Below, in pieces: positions 1 to 7,558 of a stretch of DNA of 64,000 nt. Every line of letters starts with the position of its first letter. Positions within the stretch are counted from its first letter, which is position 1. The stretch spans positions 124,001-188,000 of the forward strand of contig NZ_CALNWY010000004.1 in assembly GCF_940807255.1 (NCBI RefSeq), in the 5' to 3' direction. The notes beneath the pieces were generated by a model that saw nothing but the letters and a program-made list of their open reading frames with translations, searched no databases and had not been told where the DNA came from. The position numbers and the translations under genes were made by a program. Origin of the DNA: Mixta sp. Marseille-Q2659 (lineage in GTDB: Bacteria > Pseudomonadota > Gammaproteobacteria > Enterobacterales > Enterobacteriaceae).

Positions 1-672
1 GTCAGCAGCCGCGAGCTGGAGGATTAACCGGCTCGCGGCTGAAAAAATCTGATTGTTGCTGAGGCGATGACGATTTTCCATATGCCGCTGTTTCATCAGT
101 TAAAAGCGCTGATTGCCAGCGGCAGGCTGGGCAAGCTGAAGATGATTCAGGTCTCGTTCGGCACGGTCAAAGAGGCGGACGCCACCAACCGTTTCTTCAA
201 TCCTGAACTGGCCGGCGGCGCGCTGCTGGATATCGGCACCTACGCGCTCTCTTTCGCCCGTTTCTTTCTTAGCGAGCAGCCTGACCAGTTGCTAACCTCG
301 GTCAGCAAATTCACTACCGGCGTGGATGAGCAGTGCGGCATTCTGCTGCAAAACGCGCAGGATGAAATGGTCACCATCTCGCTGGCGTTTCGCGCCAAAA
401 TGCCGAAGCGCGGGATTATCGCCTGTGAAAAAGGCTTTATTACCGTGGATAATTTCCCGCGCGCGCAGCTGGCGCAGATTAGCTGGCTGGACGGCAGCAC
501 AGAAACGCTTGAGGCAAGTGAAACCGAACGCGCCCTGCAGTATGAGATTCTGGCGCTGGAGAAATATGCTATCGAAGGCGGCAATCCGCTGCATTATCTG
601 ACCAACGATGTGGTGGCGTTGATGACCGATATCCGTCAACGCTGGGGCATCCGTTTTCCCTTTGAACCATAA
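1..672 (+). pseudogene. Gfo/Idh/MocA family oxidoreductase, 3' part, reading frame interrupted
   Basis: This is the C-terminal part of an NAD(P)-dependent Gfo/Idh/MocA oxidoreductase; the Rossmann half lies outside the window. From the ATG at 67 the frame is open for 201 residues with family features such as AEAMTIFHMPLFHQL, a GRLGKLKMIQVSFG stretch and AGGALLDIGTYALSF. The same frame continues upstream (residues NLIVAEAM before the ATG) but meets TAA at 25-27 and TGA at 40-42. A RLAAEK segment, expected just before NLIVAEAM, is found in another frame. Restoring single bases in the short T, C or A runs between 22 and 47 would rejoin the protein, so the ATG at 67 is probably not a true start. 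Substrate is not predictable. It is either a pseudogene or affected by sequence errors. Confidence 0.75.
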
Positions 673-718
673 ATTCTCACGCGCACGCCGTTTGCGCGTC
701 AGCCATAAAAGGTGATCG

Positions 719-1135
719 ATGAAACTGACGCCGTTACTTTTACTGGCGCTGCCCGCGCTGTGTCTGGCGCAGCAGCCAGGTAACAATATTGATATGCAGC
801 TGCAGGAATGTAAGCTGCACGCCAACAGCACTCAGGATAATGCCCGTTGCTATAGCGCCGCGATTCAGCAGTGGGATGGCGAACTGAATAAGCAGTATCA
901 ACTATTGATTAACAGCCAGCCGGAGAGCGTGCGCGGCACTATTAAGGCGGCGCAGCGCAGCTGGATCCAGTATCGCGACAGCTATAACACGGCGATCGCC
1001 AGCTTTTATCAGCAGCAGCAGGGATCTGTCTGGCCGCTGGTCGCGGCGGAAACCAAAATGAATGTGATCCGGGATAAAGCGATCGATCTTTACAGGCTAC
1101 GTACCAGTACCGATCTCGCTATGGCTCAGGAATGA
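719..1135 (+). CDS. LprI-like (DUF1311) secreted protein
   Basis: A 138-residue protein with a typical Sec signal peptide (residues 1-17, ending LCLAQ) followed by a small alpha-helical domain of the lysozyme-inhibitor LprI / DUF1311 type. Visible hallmarks are two cysteines (about 31 and 44), a central RSWIQYRD motif in the second helix and a C-terminal helical stretch. Family members are periplasmic or surface proteins; lysozyme inhibition has been shown for some, but the role of this one is inferred only from the family. AGGTGATCG just before the ATG serves as ribosome binding site. It stands alone between the oxidoreductase and a 460-base gene-free interval. A different DUF1311 function is possible. 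Confidence 0.75.
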   Translation: MKLTPLLLLALPALCLAQQPGNNIDMQLQECKLHANSTQDNARCYSAAIQQWDGELNKQYQLLINSQPESVRGTIKAAQRSWIQYRDSYNTAIASFYQQQQGSVWPLVAAETKMNVIRDKAIDLYRLRTSTDLAMAQE

Positions 1136-1595
1136 TGCCGTTCAACGCGCTTCGCCGACAAGCGATAAGAATAATTTGTTAAATTTGCTTTGTTAAACCA
1201 TTGGCGGGTTAGGGTTGATAATGTGATCAGGGCAAATTGTCAGACAGGATGAAGAGAGCTACCCAAATTCAATGGTTTGTAGCGAAAAAATAGGGGGATA
1301 AAAAAATAGCCCGCCAGCAGACGGGCCAAACACCAGGGAAATCTAAATTTTAACGCCTGATGAAATATTAGTTTGGTTTGATGTTCGAGCAAGTTTTTGA
1401 CGCTTTTATGCGCTAAAGCGTGAAAAAACTCACAAAAGATGCCAGAAAACTGGCGCCGATTTCTTGCTGAGTTGTTAAAAAATGACGAAATCGTAAGCGG
1501 TATTGATCTTTTATCCGTCCAGTGCGCTGCACGTAATCCGTGCTTGTTGGTTATTGCTGCTACCTTTAAGCAAGGTTTTCTGGAAGGAGCGCATA
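1136..1595. other. Gene-free interval before yliI with a putative minus-strand sRNA
   Basis: No convincing protein gene. The open frames here have no ribosome binding site or recognisable family. The interval holds a minus-strand intrinsic terminator with an ArcZ-like block just upstream (separate entry), a short GCCAG/CTGGC palindrome near 1441-1455, and presumably the yliI promoter, which I cannot place with confidence. Confidence 0.6.
1300..1358 (-). ncRNA. Putative ArcZ/SdsR-like Hfq-dependent small RNA
   Basis: On the minus strand, the block 1344 to 1328 reads AGATTTCCCTGGTGTTT. As I recall it, this nearly matches the conserved base-pairing region of ArcZ; the core TTTCCCTGG also occurs in SdsR. 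It is followed at once by a GC stem (GCCCG at 1326-1322 with CGGGC at 1313-1309) and seven Ts (1306-1300), a rho-independent, Hfq-type 3' end. A possible promoter lies upstream: TTGCTC (1392-1387), 16 bases, TAATAT (1370-1365), giving a start near 1358 and an RNA of about 60 nt. Seed and terminator are seen directly; promoter and identity are inference. True arcZ is normally next to arcB, so this would be a paralogue or an independent RNA. Confidence 0.5.
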
Positions 1596-2711
1596 ATGAC
1601 TCGTCGATTACTCTCTTTAGCATTAAGCGGGGCGCTGCTGCTCTCGGCGTCGCTGCAGGCCGCGCAGGTCACGGTGGAGCAGTTGCAGGATCGGCTTGAT
1701 CATCCCTGGTCGCTGGCTTTCTTACCCGATAACAAATCCCTTTTGCTGACTGAACGGTCGGGCACGCTGCGGCTGTGGCAACCCGGCAAGGGATTATCAT
1801 CGCCCGTTGGCGGCGTGCCTGACGTCTGGAACCAGCGTCAGGGCGGCCTGCTGGATGTGGCGCTGGCGCCCGATTTTAGCGACAGCCGCCGCGTCTGGCT
1901 CAGCTATACCGAAGCGGACAGCAACGGGCGCGCGGGCGCGGTGGTCGGCTACGGCAGGCTGAGCGACGATAATCGCCAGCTGGAGGATTTTAAAGTGGTG
2001 CTGCGCCAGCAGCCGAAGCTCTCCAGCGGCGCTAACCTTGGCACACGTCTGGCTTTCGACCGGCAGGGCTATCTCTGGATCGCCTTTGGCGACAATTTCC
2101 GGAGCAGCAGCTCGCAGGAGCTGGATAAGCTGCCGGGCAAGCTGATTCGCCTGCGGGCAGATGGTTCGGTGCCGGACGATAACCCTTTCGTCGGACGCAA
2201 AAATGCGCGCCCGGAAATCTGGGCTTATGGATTGCGCAATCCGCAGGGCCTGGCGCTCAACCCCTGGACGCAGCAAATCTGGGAGAGCGAACACGGGCCG
2301 CGCGGCGGCGATGAAGTGAATATTCCTGCAAAGGGGAAGAACTATGGCTGGCCGCTGGCGACCTGGGGCATCGACTATAGCGGCGATAAGGTGCCGGAGT
2401 CGCAGGGCGGTACCGCGCCTGGCACCGAGCAACCGGTCTGGTGGTGGAAAGCGTCGCCTGCCATCAGCGGCATGGCATTTTATAACGGCGACCGTTTTCC
2501 TGAGTGGAAAAACTCGCTGTTTATCGGCGCGCTGAAGGAAAAGAATCTGATCCGGTTAACCCTTAACGGTGACAAGGTGGTGGCGGAGGAACGGCTGTTA
2601 CAGGATCGTGGCGCGCGCATTCGCGATGTGCGCCAGGGGCCGGACGGCTATCTCTATGTGCTGACCGATGAAAGCAACGGCAAGCTGCTAAAAGTAGGGC
2701 TGAAACCCTGA
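1596..2711 (+). CDS. yliI: Periplasmic PQQ-dependent aldose sugar dehydrogenase YliI
   Basis: A soluble periplasmic beta-propeller enzyme that oxidises aldoses using PQQ (glucose/sorbosone dehydrogenase family). The chosen ATG at 1596 follows AGGAGC and opens a signal peptide (MTRRLLSLALSGALLL... cleaved near AA22-23); an in-frame upstream ATG at 1503 would bury the signal and lacks a ribosome site. The 371-residue length equals E. coli YliI. Propeller signatures include LDHPWSLAFLPD near the N-terminus, GGLLDVALAPDF, WAYGLRNPQGLALNP and ESEHGPRGGDEVN, the last contributing calcium and cofactor contacts in homologues. No PQQ biosynthesis genes lie in the window, so the cofactor may be imported or made elsewhere. 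Convergent with the HAD gene, with a tandem repeat between. Confidence 0.9.
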   Translation: MTRRLLSLALSGALLLSASLQAAQVTVEQLQDRLDHPWSLAFLPDNKSLLLTERSGTLRLWQPGKGLSSPVGGVPDVWNQRQGGLLDVALAPDFSDSRRVWLSYTEADSNGRAGAVVGYGRLSDDNRQLEDFKVVLRQQPKLSSGANLGTRLAFDRQGYLWIAFGDNFRSSSSQELDKLPGKLIRLRADGSVPDDNPFVGRKNARPEIWAYGLRNPQGLALNPWTQQIWESEHGPRGGDEVNIPAKGKNYGWPLATWGIDYSGDKVPESQGGTAPGTEQPVWWWKASPAISGMAFYNGDRFPEWKNSLFIGALKEKNLIRLTLNGDKVVAEERLLQDRGARIRDVRQGPDGYLYVLTDESNGKLLKVGLKP

Positions 2712-2802
2712 GCAGGCGAATCGGGCTGGATTGCCTGGGCGTCTGCCATGTTGAACGGGAAAGCGCATGCGGTTGTGTTGGCTGCCCAGGCATTGTTAGG
2801 GT

Positions 2803-2893
2803 AGCCAACAGCCAACAGCCAACAGCCAACAGCCAACAGCCAACAGCCAACAGCCAACAGCCAACAGCCAACAGCCAACAGCCAACAGCTAAC
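2803..2893. repeat. Heptanucleotide tandem repeat (AGCCAAC), 12 perfect copies plus a variant
   Basis: The unit AGCCAAC is repeated without error twelve times from 2803 to 2886, followed by one variant copy (AGCTAAC, 2887-2893). A degenerate tail of related AGCCA/AACCA/AGTTAA units runs on to about 2940. The array sits in the 259-base spacer between the convergent yliI and HAD genes. The apparent minus-strand open frames (AVGCWLL repeats) are by-products of the repeat and not believed to be genes. Confidence 0.95.
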
Positions 2894-2970
2894 TAGCCAG
2901 TTAATCAGCCAACCAACCAGCTAATCAACCAGTTAACCAAAGCCGTTGTTACAAGCGCAGGCGAAGGTGT

Positions 2971-3627
2971 CTATTTCACCCAGCGGGAGACTTCCCAGCC
3001 GCGCCGCTCCGCTTCCTGCAACAGCAGCGCATCGGGATTAATGGCGCAGGCGTAATCGGCCTGCTCCAGTAGCGGCAAATCATGAATGGAATCGCTATAG
3101 GCCCAGGTGTGACGGAAACGGTTCTCCTGCTGCAACGCCCTCCAGTCAGCCAGCCGCGTCACCTTGCCCGTTTGCCAACTGACCGCGCCGCACGGTTGGC
3201 CGCTGTAGCGATCGTTAATAATCTCCACGCCGACCGCCAGCGCACCATGCAGGCCAAGCCGTTGCGCGATCGGGCATAGCAGATGCTCGCCTCCGGCGGA
3301 GATCAGCATGACGGTATCCCCGCGCTGCTGATGCCAGGCGAGCCGCTCTCTGGCGGCAGGATAGACACGTGGCAGAATATCGCGCTGAATAAAACGGCGC
3401 ACCCAGCCGCTGACCGTCAGCGTGCCCATCCCTGCCAGCGGCGCCAGCGTATGGTGCATATAAGCTTCCAGCGGCAGCAATCCCTGACGGTATTGCGCCA
3501 TTAATGTCTGTTCTTCGGCGATTAAGGTTTCCGGCGCGTAGCCTTGTGATACCAGCCAGCGCATCCACAGGCTGTTGCTGTCTGCACAAATCAGCGTTTC
3601 ATCTAAATCGAAAAGCGCTAAATCCAT
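2971..3627 (-). CDS. HAD-IB family hydrolase (SerB-like phosphatase)
   Basis: A 218-residue cytoplasmic haloacid-dehalogenase-superfamily phosphatase, subfamily IB. Motif I is FDLDETL with nucleophile Asp7 and acid/base Asp9; motif II is the Ser in LISAGGEH; motif IV is YSDSIHDLPLL with metal-binding acidic residues. The region between motifs I and II is helical, as in C1-capped members related to phosphoserine phosphatase. The substrate cannot be read from sequence; phosphoserine, histidinol phosphate and other small phosphomonoesters are all known for this group. It is transcribed toward yliI and divergently from dacC. E. coli has gstB at the equivalent place, so this gene is a lineage-specific neighbour. 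Confidence 0.85.
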   Translation of the reverse strand: MDLALFDLDETLICADSNSLWMRWLVSQGYAPETLIAEEQTLMAQYRQGLLPLEAYMHHTLAPLAGMGTLTVSGWVRRFIQRDILPRVYPAARERLAWHQQRGDTVMLISAGGEHLLCPIAQRLGLHGALAVGVEIINDRYSGQPCGAVSWQTGKVTRLADWRALQQENRFRHTWAYSDSIHDLPLLEQADYACAINPDALLLQEAERRGWEVSRWVK

Positions 3628-3879
3628 GGTGATTCTCCTCAGACCTGATTTGTTCAGATTAGCGGAGTTTTGTGATCGACTTAGTTGATTTAAGCAAAAT
3701 CAGAATCAGCCGTACTCGCTATGGTTTGGATTAAGGTGCAGGCTAAGGTTTATCTAATAAACTCTAAAAAACTTTACGATGTAGCGGTTTTAATCAATGC
3801 GCTGACAGGTTAGCGTAGAACGCTGCGTTTCATATCTTTATGAAACTTATGATATTTCCACAGGTTATCTGATTCCAAC

Positions 3880-5082
3880 ATGAAAAAAATGCGCCTTCAC
3901 GCCAGCCTCTGTTCGCTGGCGATAAGCGGCACGCTGCTGCTGCTTCCCGTTGTAGTTAATGCTGAACAGGCGCCTGCCGCGCCGCAAATTGATGCTAAGG
4001 CCTGGATCCTGATGGATTATGCCAGCGGTCAGGTGCTGGCTGAGGCGAACGCCGATGAGCGGCTCGATCCCGCCAGCCTGACCAAAATGATGTCGAGCTA
4101 CGTGATTGGCCAGGCACTGAAAAGCGGCAAAATTACCCGCGATGATATGGTGACCGTCGGACAGGACGCCTGGGCGACCGGCAATCCCATACTTAAAGGC
4201 TCCTCGCTGATGTTTCTGAAGCCTGGCGACCGCATTCCGGTCTCGGAGCTGAATAAAGGCATAGTGATTCAGTCAGGTAACGATGCCAGTATCGCGCTGG
4301 CCGACTACGTGGCGGGCAGTCAGGATGCCTTTGTCGGGCTGATGAATAATTACGTTAGCGCGCTGGGGCTGAAAAATACCCATTTTAAAACGGTTCACGG
4401 GCTGGATGCGCAGGGGCAGTACAGCACCGCGCGCGATATGGCGCTGATCGGTCAGGCGCTGATCCGCGACGTGCCGGAAGAATATGCGCTGAATAAAGAG
4501 AAATCGTTTACCTTTAATAATATTACCCAGCGCAACCGCAATCGCCTGCTGTGGAGTACCAACCTTAACGTCGATGGCATTAAAACCGGCCATACAGCGG
4601 GCGCCGGTAATAACCTGGTGGCCTCGGCGACCGAAGGCAATATGCGCCTGATTTCGGTGGTGATGGGCGCCGAGACCGACGCGATCCGCTTTCGTGAAAG
4701 CGAAAAGCTGCTGACGTGGGGCTTCCGTTTTTATGAAACGGTTACGCCGATTAAAGCCAATACGCCGTTTACCAGCCAGCGCGTCTGGTTTGGCGATCGC
4801 AGCGAGGTCAACCTTGGCGTGGCGCAGGATGCCGCCCTTACCATTCCGAAAGGCCAGATGAAAAACCTGAAGGCCAGCTTTACGCTCAGCGCGCCGCAGA
4901 TTCAGGCGCCGCTGAAAAAGCATCAGCAGGTCGGCACCATTAACTTCCAGCTGGATGGCAAAACCATTGCGCAACGGCCGCTGGTGGTGCTGGAGCCGGT
5001 GCAGGAAGGCAGCTTCTTCAGCCGAATGTTCGACTTTATTATGATGAAGCTGAACGGCTGGTTCGGGCAGTGGTTCTCATAA
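3880..5082 (+). CDS. dacC: D-alanyl-D-alanine carboxypeptidase DacC (PBP6)
   Basis: A low-molecular-mass penicillin-binding protein that removes the terminal D-alanine from peptidoglycan pentapeptides in the periplasm. The 400 residues contain a signal peptide (about 1-28, ending VVNA), the catalytic SLTK tetrad (Ser66, Lys69), SGN at 132-134 and KTG at 235-237, then the beta-rich PBP5_C domain. The last 18 residues ([18 protein letters not shown]) form an amphipathic helix that in PBP5/PBP6 anchors the protein to the outer face of the inner membrane. Length matches E. coli PBP6. It is monocistronic, with a strong terminator just downstream. Among PBP5-like paralogues, position after yliI supports dacC. 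Confidence 0.93.
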   Translation: MKKMRLHASLCSLAISGTLLLLPVVVNAEQAPAAPQIDAKAWILMDYASGQVLAEANADERLDPASLTKMMSSYVIGQALKSGKITRDDMVTVGQDAWATGNPILKGSSLMFLKPGDRIPVSELNKGIVIQSGNDASIALADYVAGSQDAFVGLMNNYVSALGLKNTHFKTVHGLDAQGQYSTARDMALIGQALIRDVPEEYALNKEKSFTFNNITQRNRNRLLWSTNLNVDGIKTGHTAGAGNNLVASATEGNMRLISVVMGAETDAIRFRESEKLLTWGFRFYETVTPIKANTPFTSQRVWFGDRSEVNLGVAQDAALTIPKGQMKNLKASFTLSAPQIQAPLKKHQQVGTINFQLDGKTIAQRPLVVLEPVQEGSFFSRMFDFIMMKLNGWFGQWFS

Positions 5083-5102
5083 GTTTAAGCGATGAAAACC
5101 AT

Positions 5103-5129
5103 AAGGCCGGCAATGTGCCGGCCTTTTTT
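5103..5129 (+). terminator. Terminator after dacC, bidirectional with sdaC
   Basis: Perfect 10-bp stem AAGGCCGGCA / TGCCGGCCTT with a three-base loop and a run of six Ts, 20 bases after the dacC stop. It also faces the convergent sdaC. Confidence 0.9.
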
Positions 5130-5144
5130 ATCACTTTATTTAAC

Positions 5145-6431
5145 TTAACCCAGCAGTGAGAAGACGATAGCGGAAATCGAAATCAGACCGATGATCACTA
5201 CGAAAATGTTGCTCAGGGCGCCGCTGTAACGACGCATCGCCGGTACTTTGTTAATAGCGTACATCGGCATCAGGAACAGCAGAACCGCAATAATTGGGCC
5301 GCCCAGCGTTTCGATCATGCCGAGAATACTTGGGTTCCAGGTGGCGACCAGCCAGGTGGTCAGCAGCATAAACAGCGCGGTAAAGCGGTTCAGCTTTGAC
5401 TCATCCATGCTTTTGCCACGGCTGCGCAGCGATTTGATAATCAGGCCGTTAAAGCCTTCACGCGCACCGAGATAGTGACCGAGGAAGGATTTAGTAATCG
5501 CCACGATCGCCACGATAGGTGCCATCCACGCCATCATCGGCGTATTAAAATGGTTCGCCAGATAGGAAAGAATAGAGATGTTTTGCGCTTTGGCTTCCGC
5601 CAGGTTGGCTGGCGACAGCGACAGCACGCAGCTGAAGACGAAAAACATCACGGTCAGCACCATCATCAGATGGCTGAAGGCCATAATGCGCGAACATTTC
5701 GCTTCGGCGCCGTCGCCATATTCCTGACGCTTCGCTACCGCAAATGCGGAGATGATCGGTGAATGGTTAAAGGAGAACACCATAACCGGCAGCGCCAGCC
5801 ATAGGGTCATCACCAGGCCATTACCGCTACCGCTCAGGGACGCGTTCTGGAAAATAGCGGTACTCCAGTTCGGGATCAGCCACAGCGCCAGCACCATCAG
5901 CACCGCGACAAACGGGAACACCAGCAGGCTCATGGTTTTCACGATCGCTTCTTTACCAAAACGTATGATCATCATCAGCCCGACGATCAGCAGCAGCGCC
6001 AGCAGCGCGCGCGGCGGCGGCGTAATGTGCAGCTGGTGCGTCAGAAAGCTCTCTACCGTATTGGTAATGGCTACGCTGTAAACCAGCAAGATCGGGTAAA
6101 TCGCAAAGAAGTAGAGCAGGGTAATGATTTTCCCGGCGCCAATGCCGAAATGCTCTTCCACTACTTCGGTAATGTCTTCGCCCGGCTTGCTGCCTGACAA
6201 GACAAAACGGCACAGGCCGCGATGCGCGTAGTAGGTCATTGGGAAGGCTAAAAGAGCCATGATGATCAGCGGGATCAGGCCGCCGATGCCGGCATTGATC
6301 GGCAGAAAGAGAACGCCCGCGCCGATTGCCGTGCCATAAAGTCCTAACATCCACATGGTGTCGGTTTTGCGCCAGGTGCTGACGTGCATTGCCGTCTGCC
6401 CGTTCTGGATTGCGGTTTGCTGTGAGGCCAT
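5145..6431 (-). CDS. sdaC: Serine/proton symporter SdaC
   Basis: An inner-membrane amino acid transporter of the hydroxy/aromatic amino acid permease (HAAAP) family that imports L-serine with protons. About eleven hydrophobic helices are visible. The N-terminal WRKTDTMWMLGLYGTAIGAG motif and the central FSFNHSPIISAFA motif are close to E. coli SdaC. The ATG at 6431 is chosen because GGAG lies six bases upstream and it gives 428 residues (E. coli 429); ATGs at 6437, 6443 and 6452 are possible. In E. coli sdaC precedes the serine deaminase gene sdaB; here it stands alone between dacC and ybjG. A CRP-like site about 165 bases upstream fits catabolite control. Confidence 0.9.
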   Translation of the reverse strand: MASQQTAIQNGQTAMHVSTWRKTDTMWMLGLYGTAIGAGVLFLPINAGIGGLIPLIIMALLAFPMTYYAHRGLCRFVLSGSKPGEDITEVVEEHFGIGAGKIITLLYFFAIYPILLVYSVAITNTVESFLTHQLHITPPPRALLALLLIVGLMMIIRFGKEAIVKTMSLLVFPFVAVLMVLALWLIPNWSTAIFQNASLSGSGNGLVMTLWLALPVMVFSFNHSPIISAFAVAKRQEYGDGAEAKCSRIMAFSHLMMVLTVMFFVFSCVLSLSPANLAEAKAQNISILSYLANHFNTPMMAWMAPIVAIVAITKSFLGHYLGAREGFNGLIIKSLRSRGKSMDESKLNRFTALFMLLTTWLVATWNPSILGMIETLGGPIIAVLLFLMPMYAINKVPAMRRYSGALSNIFVVIIGLISISAIVFSLLG

Positions 6432-6594
6432 TACCATCTCCATGAGTAACAAATGAATATAAAACCGTCGGCGTTTAGCGAAATTCAGCTAAATTTCCCG
6501 TCGCCGGTAAAAAAAATGAATATCAGAAATTTCCATTTTCGCGGCACACTCTACCACCATGAAAATAAGTTAAAAGTGCTGGAATACGCCTAAT

Positions 6595-6612
6595 TGGTGA
6601 TAACGATCACAA
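6595..6612. promoter_or_regulatory. Candidate CRP operator upstream of sdaC
   Basis: GGTGA-TAACGA-TCACA matches the CRP core TGTGA-N6-TCACA with one mismatch. It lies about 165 bases upstream of the sdaC start. E. coli sdaC is known to respond to CRP; whether this site acts here is inference. Confidence 0.6.
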
Positions 6613-6919
6613 TGCGAAGAATAAATCTGGCCTGATAAACTGCTTGTTTAATTATTTTTAATTTTATTCTCTGGATTTGTTGTTAAATGTGGAGGATAAA
6701 GCTGAGTTTTTATTTATTTATTGGTTGTAAATAATGCAGGGTGATGATTATTTTTTAATCGCTCTTGTATTTTATATTTGATAAATCAAGGAATTAAATT
6801 GTTAAGTGTTTTAAATATATTCAGATTGCGCAACGCGGCTATTTAAATCGTGAACAAACCTGCTCTTTGCGCAATAAATCGAATGGCGGAAAAGGAAGGT
6901 AGAGAAATAAATGACAGAC

Positions 6920-6945
6920 AAAAAGGGCCTGTTAAACAGGCCCGG
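6920..6945 (-). terminator. Terminator after ybjG
   Basis: GGGCCTG / CAGGCCC stem with a five-base loop. On the minus strand it is followed by a short T run (As at 6920-6924 on the plus strand), just past the ybjG stop. Confidence 0.85.
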
Positions 6946-6958
6946 AAAGAGAAGCGAA

Positions 6959-7558
6959 TTAATTACGTACCCAGCCTTTTCTGATCGGCACAGAAAAGAT
7001 CAGGCGATAAATCTGATGCAGCAATTTCATTAAGGCTTCACCGTACCAGGGCCAGGCCATTTGTGAAAACAGGCAGCCAAGAATACCCACCAGCAAACCG
7101 CCCAGCATATCCATCGGCCAGTGAACGCCGAGGTAGACGCGCGACCAGGCAATGGCGGAACCGATGCCCAGCAGTAACAGACCTGACCAGACGCGATGCC
7201 AGAAAATAAACGCCAGCGCAAAGGTAAAAATCGTGGTGCCATGATCGCTGGGATAGGAATCATCCGGCGCATGGGAGAGGAACTGATGGCCAAAGCCGAT
7301 AGCGAAAGGGCGTGGATGCGGAAACAGCTGGCCGACGCACCAGGAGATTGCCAGCGCATAGAGCAGGGCGATACCGGTTTTTAGCACCAGTACCCGTATG
7401 CCGCTGTGCGGGCCCCACAGCCAGAGCGCCACAATCAGCAGCGGCACAATGGCGATTAAATCTTTGGCGATGAACGTCGCCAGTTCCAGTAACCAGGCCG
7501 CTGACTGCGGCGTGGCGTTGATCCAGAGAAACAGCGTCCGGTTCAACTCTTCCATCAT
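6959..7558 (-). CDS. ybjG: Undecaprenyl-diphosphatase YbjG (PAP2 family)
   Basis: A polytopic inner-membrane phosphatase that recycles undecaprenyl diphosphate to the monophosphate carrier for peptidoglycan and O-antigen synthesis. PAP2 catalytic motifs are seen as FPHPRP (residues about 85-90), YPSDHGT (about 108-114) and SRVYLGVHWPMDML (about 145-158), supplying the Arg and two His residues. Five or six transmembrane segments are predicted by eye. The ATG at 7558 overlaps the stop of the upstream phosphatase as TAATG, implying translational coupling; a second ATG follows at once (7555). 199 residues against 198 in E. coli. Downstream mdfA of E. coli is absent. Confidence 0.9.
   Translation of the reverse strand: MMEELNRTLFLWINATPQSAAWLLELATFIAKDLIAIVPLLIVALWLWGPHSGIRVLVLKTGIALLYALAISWCVGQLFPHPRPFAIGFGHQFLSHAPDDSYPSDHGTTIFTFALAFIFWHRVWSGLLLLGIGSAIAWSRVYLGVHWPMDMLGGLLVGILGCLFSQMAWPWYGEALMKLLHQIYRLIFSVPIRKGWVRN

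Larger units (their letters stand above)
6432..6958. other. AT-rich gene-free interval upstream of sdaC
   Basis: 527 bases with no supportable gene. It contains the sdaC leader and promoter area, a CRP-like operator (6595-6612), a very AT-rich stretch (about 6650-6800) and the ybjG terminator at the far end. Confidence 0.7.

Noticed and set aside
1240-1623. Minus-strand 127-codon frame
   Set aside because: It overlaps the yliI start and the sRNA candidate, has no ribosome site and no recognisable family.
2563-2878. Minus-strand open frames of repeated AVGCWLL peptides
   Set aside because: They arise from the seven-base tandem repeat, which stays open in several frames; there is no ribosome site or family match.
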